A stretch of 64,000 nucleotides of DNA. Source: Metellina segmentata (lineage: Eukaryota > Arthropoda > Arachnida > Araneae > Tetragnathidae). Position numbers and translations under genes: made by a program. Shown here piece by piece: positions 58,183-64,000 of the stretch (positions within the stretch are counted from its first letter, which is position 1; every line of letters begins with the position of its first letter). The DNA lies in the NCBI GenBank assembly GCA_947359465.1, contig OX375876.1, forward strand, positions 67,276,998 to 67,340,997. Reading direction: 5' to 3'. The notes under the pieces were generated by a model, which was given only the letters and a program-made list of their open reading frames with translations, did no database searches and was not told the DNA's origin.

Positions 58183-58500
58183 GAAACAAGTAGAATTTTC
58201 TTAGCAATTTTATTATTTTATGAAAGCCTGTACCTCAATCTATTTTTCTACATAATTTCCGCCGATATTAAGGCTTTTATCGTATCTTACAACCAGTTTC
58301 TTTTACAGTCTTCATAGAAGTCTGTAGCCTGATTTGACAGCCCCTGCAACACGGTCGTTTTGACGTCATCATCGTCGTTGTGGCGTAGACCGCCCAGTTG
58401 CTTCTTCAAATGCAGGAACATATGGTAGTCACAGGGCGCGAGATCGGGACTATACGGAGGGTGATCAAATTTTTCCCAGCCATATGATGCGATAGATAAT
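58182..58500 (-). pseudogene. Mariner transposase, C-terminal fragment
   Basis: On the minus strand, from about 58485, it reads SYGWEKFDHPPYSPDLAPCD and YHMFLHLKKQLGGLRHNDDD, then GLSNQATDFYED. After one frameshift it continues KLVVRYDKSLNIGGNYVEK and a stop. PYSPDLAPCD contains the third catalytic Asp of DD34D mariners. The first two Asp residues and the DNA-binding domain are gone. The left edge coincides with a (TA)n run. Confidence 0.85.
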
Positions 58501-58609
58501 AATATAAAATGTACAAAATAACAATTACTTAAAACACACAAAATAACAAAACATTTTATTTTTTATTATTACTCTATTCAATTATTATTTATATTTATTT
58601 AATATTATT

Positions 58610-58990
58610 TTAATTTTATTTTTATTTTTCTGCTTTTTATGGACTCGTTGCATCGGAGAAGTATGATGTTAGCATACAGTTAGATTGTGTAATTGATGGT
58701 ATTTGGTGGTAATGTTTAGGCTTGTTGTTGTTGATCTCCCGGCTGTGGCTTCGGGTTTGATTTCGTTTTGTTCCTGGTCAGTTTTGGTGTTTTGTTTTTG
58801 TTTTCCTTGCTTTTTGGTGGTGTTTGGGGGAATGTATGAGCAATTTTTTCAGTCTAATGCTGCTCATATGTAGAAAACACCATTTTATGTTGTTTGAGCC
58901 AGGCTCCTCCCCGATGAAGCCCTGATCCACCAACATTTCTTCATTTTTTATCATTTTTTAAGACTTTTGTTGAAATTTTTTTTTGGAAAT
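58610..58990 (-). repeat. Unclassified dispersed repeat, copy 2
   Basis: It is the reverse complement of the 22617 repeat, with GTTTGATTTCGTTTTGTTCC, TAATGCTGCTCATATG and CACCAACATTTCTTC. The left flank is a T/A-rich stretch. Confidence 0.7.
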
Positions 58991-59003
58991 TCTTGTGTTC
59001 TTG

Positions 59004-59007
<4 letters not shown>

Positions 59008-59038
<31 letters not shown>
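59008..59038. repeat. (TA)n microsatellite
   Basis: About 15 TA units. Confidence 0.95.
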
Positions 59039-59040
<2 letters not shown>

Positions 59041-61065
59041 GGAATCCTTAACAAGATAAGTCACAACTTATATGTCATTGTTCATAAATTGCTTAATATA
59101 TACTGCCAAATAAGTTTTATGAATTTCTCGTAATAATACAGTATCTGAGGCAGTAGAATATAAATCGTGAAATTTAATACATAAACTTTTATTTCAGGGA
59201 AAATGCATCTTAAATTTACATAAATGTGGGATAAGGATATATTTTAAGGAAATTCAATACAATTACCTTGATAAATGATGCTATTTAAATTGTAATCATT
59301 AATAAATGAAATTTGTCAGGTGGCATATAATGAAACACTCGTTTTTCACTGACTTTTTGAAAGTTTTTTTGTATGGTTTTGGAAAGTAATTTATGAATAA
59401 GACTTGAGGGTTGAAAATATCCAGGGATATCGAAATCTAACTTGAAAACTCTCATAACTCTCATTTATTCATAAAACTTCAAATTGTCAAGGCGAGAATA
59501 ATGTGGTCTGATTTATGCATTTAATTTAATGTCCTTTTGGGAAGCAAAAAGGACGAATAAAAATTTTAAGAAAATATAATCCTCTCTCTTCCCTGACGTG
59601 GGATATAATAACATACTTTTCATGACAGCCAGAGTCGGGTTTCTGTCGCTATGGAAACGGAGCATTTTGCCACTAGGTATACAAAATCCCCATTTTTCTC
59701 TCTTTTTTCTGAAGTTTTCTTTAATAGCAGGTTTTCGAAGATGTCAAAGAAGTATTTCCGACTGGAATCGGATTCCTTATGTTCACTTTATATTGAATTT
59801 TCTCTTGAATTCTCTTATTTGAATTTTGTTGCTGCTTTTATTCTTTGGGGAAGTGAAACAGGAAGAGGAAATTTGGTTTTTCCCCGTTTTCCTCAATGGA
59901 AGACATTGTCACTTGTAGAATATTCGTATTAGAAGTTGCGTATTTTTAGCGTGAAGAGTGCGTTATTTACGTTCTAGAAACGTCTTCGAAATTTTACTTG
60001 TATCTTTCCAAAATAAGTGTTTTTCTTCATTTCTTAAGTCAGCACAGGTATATAGAACGTTGTTTATTCGACTTTCTATTAAAATTGTAATGCCTTATTT
60101 TACTTTTAATGGCAACTCATCACCTAAGATAACATTTTACCTCGGATGTTTATGGATCTTTAGTTTGTTCAATATTGAAATGTTTTTATACCAATTTTTT
60201 TTTTGGTGTAGGTAAGCCATATATTGGTTTCAATCTTGTGAAACGAAATTGGCTTGATTTAGAATGGACGTCTTAGACGGAAAATTATTATCCTGTGTGG
60301 TTTTAGCTTTATATTACGTCTTAAAAAGAAGCTAAGGTATCAGGTAGGGTCAAAGCAATCCACTATGCTTATAAAACATTCAAAAAACATAAAATAATGC
60401 ATAAAAACATAACACAGGTGAAGGGATAAACATGGATACCCAGAAAAATACTGTGACTTAAGAAAATTATTAAAATTATTACGCATTATTGCACCATATA
60501 ACCTTAAGTCTTCACTACGTGGCTTCTAATCAGTTTTAGACTTGTGGACCAGTTGAATTCTTTTAAGCAGTAGGGGTGTGAGTGGCTATTTATTCATTGT
60601 CTGCTGTGAGGTTAAACCAACACTAAGCGCTACTTGAAAATCTCGTGATACTGATCGGATTAAATATTAGACCACGAGATTAGACAGTTTATGTGTGTCG
60701 TTGGTAAATCTAACAAAATTTACTGAAATTCAGGTTATATATTTTCAGAATATTCAACATTCCAGCATTTGCTTTCTGCATCGAATTTGAAATCTAATGT
60801 ATGGTAGACTTAACGAAAGATTATTTTCCTTAACGATTCATTTCATAGGAATTTTCTTGGTCTTAGAAAAAAATTGGGGCAAGAGGAACCCTATTCTTTT
60901 AATGCCAAATTCTGACTTTAGGCGAACGTTATTCGTTAAACTGAGTCTACACTTTTTATCCAGAGGTAAAATTGCTTAAATATAATATTATAATAACTTT
61001 TACAACTCTTGGTTTTTAATTTTTTTAATATTATTTGGACATATAATTATTGGATATTTTTAGTA
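59039..61065. other. AT-rich intronic DNA with chance frames
   Basis: Overlapping frames at 59598-59932 and 59958-60215 are Phe/Leu/Ser-rich and match nothing known. An X-box-like GTCGCTATGGAAAC lies at 59645-59658. Confidence 0.5.
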
Positions 61066-61331
61066 AAATGTGTGAAAAACAACTTCCCTCAAATGGCCAC
61101 CATTTTCCTACTCACAAATACAGGCTCTTTCAACAGTATTTTCCATGACCTTTACGCATGGCTTCAGCTCGTAAACGTCAAATTTCGGATAAAATGTTTT
61201 CCGTTTTTTGACTTGTTCGAGGTTTATTTACGTAAACCAGTTCTTTCAAGTAGCCTCACAAAAATAAATCTGGTGCCTTCAAAACAGGTGAACGCGGAGA
61301 ATGTTGCCGGCATTTTCTCTGAGTTTCAATA
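61066..61331 (-). pseudogene. IS630-Tc1-mariner-type transposase, C-terminal relic
   Basis: On the minus strand, from about 61313, it reads HSPRSPVLKAPDLFL-GYLKE and LVYVNKPRTSQKTENILSEI, interrupted by stops. After a shift comes ENGGHLREVVFHT. The blocks correspond to the SPDLTP-DFFLWGYLK segment around the third catalytic residue and to the conserved ENGGHLR tail found in many arthropod transposases. The Asp of SPDL is replaced by Val. The 107-codon plus-strand open frame over this region is a shadow. Confidence 0.65.
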
Positions 61332-61572
61332 ATTGATCTTTCATTTCAATAGAAAAATACAATGAGTTTTACTCGTTGCTAGACATCATACATAACCACT
61401 ATAATCTCCAATGGATAAACTATAACCTGTAAGAAAAAGAAAATTAAAAAAGATTATAAATTAATACGTTATGAATTTTTCAATCCCTTTAATCTTTCAA
61501 TGGCCGTTCTGTATAAAATATAGTAAGCAATAGTATTTTACTCAAAAATAATTTAAGGCTCGGATGGTTATA

Positions 61573-63214
61573 TTTATATAAATAAGAATGGAGTGTTTGT
61601 TTGTACATTGAATATTTTCCATCCAATTCAAGTTTTCTATCCGTTTTGGACCCTTCTGATGCCAAATCTGCCTCTTTCGCGTTTTTTGTCTGTCTGTCTG
61701 TATGTATGTGCCCTATACACGTCCACACGGTTTAATATATTTTCATGGAAATTTGTATACAGCGAGTACTTATCTTAATTTAGTGATTGCTTTTGGTTGC
61801 GAATGTCCGTCTTACTGCTTTATGTTCGATTCTGTGTTTGTGTGTTTGTAGAGGCATCACAAGAATTTTATTACAGATATTTGATTGCAACGTATTTTAT
61901 TTTATACATTATCTATTAGTTTAGTGAAGGCAATATTAAACATTTCTTTACTGTTATATTTAGATGAGTGTCACACATGAGTAAACATACTTGAATCAGC
62001 CACAATTTGGTAGTTTTTGAAAAATTGGAATGTATATTGAGTATTACGATTGCTTTGATTTTTTTTACTAGTACTGCTGAGAAACCAATTATTTTTCAAA
62101 AAAAAAAAATTTATGATGAAATTTCAGCTTTGATACTTATTTATTTGGAGTTTTATTTTTGTTCTTTGCGCAATGTAAACGATTTCCGAACATTTGGGAC
62201 AGACGATATTTTTCAATGAACAGAACAAAACGGAAACTCGTGTTTATTTCGCTCTGAATTAATTTCGCATTTCTTAATTTTATACGCTTTTTAGTGTAAG
62301 TTGTGGCAACTGCAAGATCAAGAGATAAAAAGGAATCACAAATTAATATCTTTAGAACAACTTTTTCCCGACATCTTTTATTTTGTTTTATTTCGCAGTT
62401 TCCTTTTCAAATATTTATTATTTTAATCAATTGTGTTTCTTTTTCATCACACGCAACACCACCACAAAGTATTCGACTAAAAGTAGCAGGTATGTCGAAA
62501 TAAAGCAAATTGTAAGTGTAAATATGCATTTATTGAAAGAATAACGCCGTTATTGAAATAATAATAATGTTTAAAAAAATCCGAACTAGAACTTTTCAAA
62601 CATTAAAAAATTCTTAGTCGTAATGACAGGAGAAAATTGCGAAATTCCACAATGTTGTCGCAGGCCGGATACAAGAGTGCCACAAGTAAAAAAAATATTG
62701 TTTTGTTGACTATGAGTTAGAGAACTCGCCTTAAATCGTCGTGTTTATTCATTGAGTTGAACATGAAAGAACTTAAGAAATGGAATTCCAAATCTCCCTC
62801 AAAGTCGTCTTTTGTAGTAGAAACCTTAGTGTCACCTTTCGTCATTTTGTAGCTTTGTCATACAGCAATTGTGCGATGTATGTGAAATGTATTACATGAA
62901 TGGATATGCATGTGCAGGATTTGTGTCCATAGTAAGTTGAAGAAATTATAAAGATGACGAAAGGTTTTAAAATATTATTTTATTCTACGAAAAACGTAAG
63001 TCATTATATATTTTCATCATATCTTCAATCTAGAGTAGTTATCTGACCGTGGTTCAAAATTACGAGGTGTTGTCCTCGGATCTTACCCTTAAGGGACCGT
63101 CGTCAATAACCCGCTGTGTTGCTCTAGTACGACGTTAACTAAAATTACCATTACCTCAATCTAGAGTAAACCAATTCAACCGACGAAGGTCGGGTATTTT
63201 TTTTTTTTTGCAAG
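61573..63214 (+). mobile_element. Helitron A, full-length non-autonomous copy 3 (decayed ends)
   Basis: It is co-linear with copies 1 and 2. The 5' end reads TTTATATAAATAAGAATGG, with the diagnostic C mutated. The 3' end has the stem-loop region, a T run and CAAG|T where CTAG is expected (63211-63214). The internal 20-bp array is down to about two units near 62527-62570. A SINE piece is inserted at 63038-63155. Confidence 0.83.
63038..63155 (+). mobile_element. 5'-truncated SINE-A nested in Helitron A copy 3
   Basis: The 118-bp piece GTTATCTGACCGTGGTTCAA...ATTACCATTACC is the 3' third of SINE-A with a short ATTACC tail. It is flanked on both sides by the 13-bp TCAATCTAGAGTA (63025-63037 and 63156-63168). 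Other Helitron A copies carry this sequence once and uninterrupted, so it is a true target duplication. Confidence 0.93.
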
Positions 63215-63854
63215 TTGTGAATAAAACTGACTCAAAAGTCCTTCTACTTGAGATAAATATTCCTAATTTGCAATAAACTGAGTCTGATTTATATCACCAT
63301 TATGGTTATGAACAGATAATTCTTATTCAATATCAGAAAATAGTTTCGGAAACGTACATTGTCCTAATTCTAACACGAAGGCATTTGGACAGCTGTGAAT
63401 AAGCTGGATTTAAAGAGACTTAACCAAAGCAGCCATCGCAATATCAGTAGAAATAATAGAGGACATATACATTTAAAGTGAACATAGGTGCAACGTTTTT
63501 GCGTGTTCAGAATCATGGGACTAAAGCTGGTAGTGATGTGCCCCTTAGACAACTTTTGCCTGCTGGATGAGAATGAGCATTTTCATCTTATTGTTCCACT
63601 CAATTCATGAACTTCGGCAATTTCGCCATTTTAGTCTCCACTCAAGAAATAGGCATTCACACGTCTACTATGTTTTAGGATATTATGTTGCCAAGTCAAA
63701 TTTTCACAAAACACTCTCGTGGTTTCTTATCGATTATATTGCCCTCTGTATCTAGCTTTGCAAAATACTTTTTTTAATCGCATCACAAGGAACTCAAGAC
63801 GAAAGTTTATTTCTTTTCAGCTTTATAGCTGTGAAACCAGGTTATACTAGGTAC
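63215..63854. other. Intronic DNA, nothing recognised
   Basis: Two 60-62-codon frames (63370-63552 minus, 63567-63755 plus) show no motif. Confidence 0.55.
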
Positions 63855-64000
63855 TTAATTAATGTCACACTGGAGTAACACAACGGCTATTTAGTGTACA
63901 ACACCACGTAATTTTTAACCAGTCACATACGAAGTCACGCCTGAACTGCCATCCCACTTCAAACTTTCACATCTCGCAAAAGAGAGGACATTTAAGGACC
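63855..64000 (-). mobile_element. SINE-A, partial copy running off the window
   Basis: It contains ATGTCACACTGGAGTAACAC, ACAACACCACGTAATTTTTA and CATCCCACTTCAAACTTTC, the tail-proximal half in reverse. The head would lie beyond the window end. Confidence 0.78.

Noticed and set aside
58054..58317. 87-codon frame with alternating Ile-Tyr
   Set aside because: The alternation is the translation of the (TA)n microsatellite.
61009..61332. 107-codon plus-strand open frame
   Set aside because: It is the antisense shadow of a decayed minus-strand transposase.

Overview
This is AT-rich animal DNA with no intact protein-coding gene. Decayed DNA transposons (IS630-Tc1-mariner), non-autonomous Helitrons, tRNA-derived SINEs, one LINE scrap and several tandem repeats fill it. 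The arthropod-like transposase families and the SINE/Helitron mix suggest a chelicerate, most likely a spider. That assignment is inference.

The one convincing piece of host gene is a 25-nt microexon at 42443-42467 (+). It has a textbook polypyrimidine/AG acceptor and a GTAAGTA donor. In the only frame that fits, it reads (F)TEKEVRQ(W), a conserved segment near the N-terminus of frequenin / neuronal calcium sensor 1, just before the first EF-hand. I therefore read the window as part of two very large introns of a plus-strand Frq/NCS-1 gene. No other exon of that gene was found here.

Layout. 1-8.8 kb: sparse DNA with a full-length but frameshifted mariner-like element (3962-5260, TA target duplication, about DD40-41D) and a Helitron 3' end (to 5856). 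8.8-22 kb: SINE pieces, an internally deleted mariner (15781-16556), a cluster of heat-shock-element-like motifs, a CpG-rich island near 18 kb and an 18-bp minisatellite. 22.6-27.7 kb: an unclassified repeat and two 1.6-kb Helitrons in inverted orientation. 29.6-39 kb: degenerate tandem repeats, a 100-bp mini-Helitron, two copies of a second Helitron family, a composite 138-bp tandem array, a CpG-rich island at 36.5 kb, a four-unit 265-bp repeat and a Tc1 relic cut by a Helitron. 40-44.4 kb: a SINE cluster, the microexon and a third Helitron family. 46.5-55.4 kb: a long-terminal-inverted-repeat MITE family, a LINE fragment, two convergent Tc1 relics and a complete SINE of a second type with its target duplication. 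56-64 kb: TA microsatellites, a mariner C-terminal relic, another transposase relic and a third full Helitron that carries a nested SINE with a perfect 13-bp duplication.

The mobile elements do not cooperate as a system. They are layers of independent insertions inside introns, and nesting gives partial relative dates: a Helitron appears to have cut a Tc1 copy, and a SINE inserted into a Helitron. Family relationships were judged by eye and no identities were computed.
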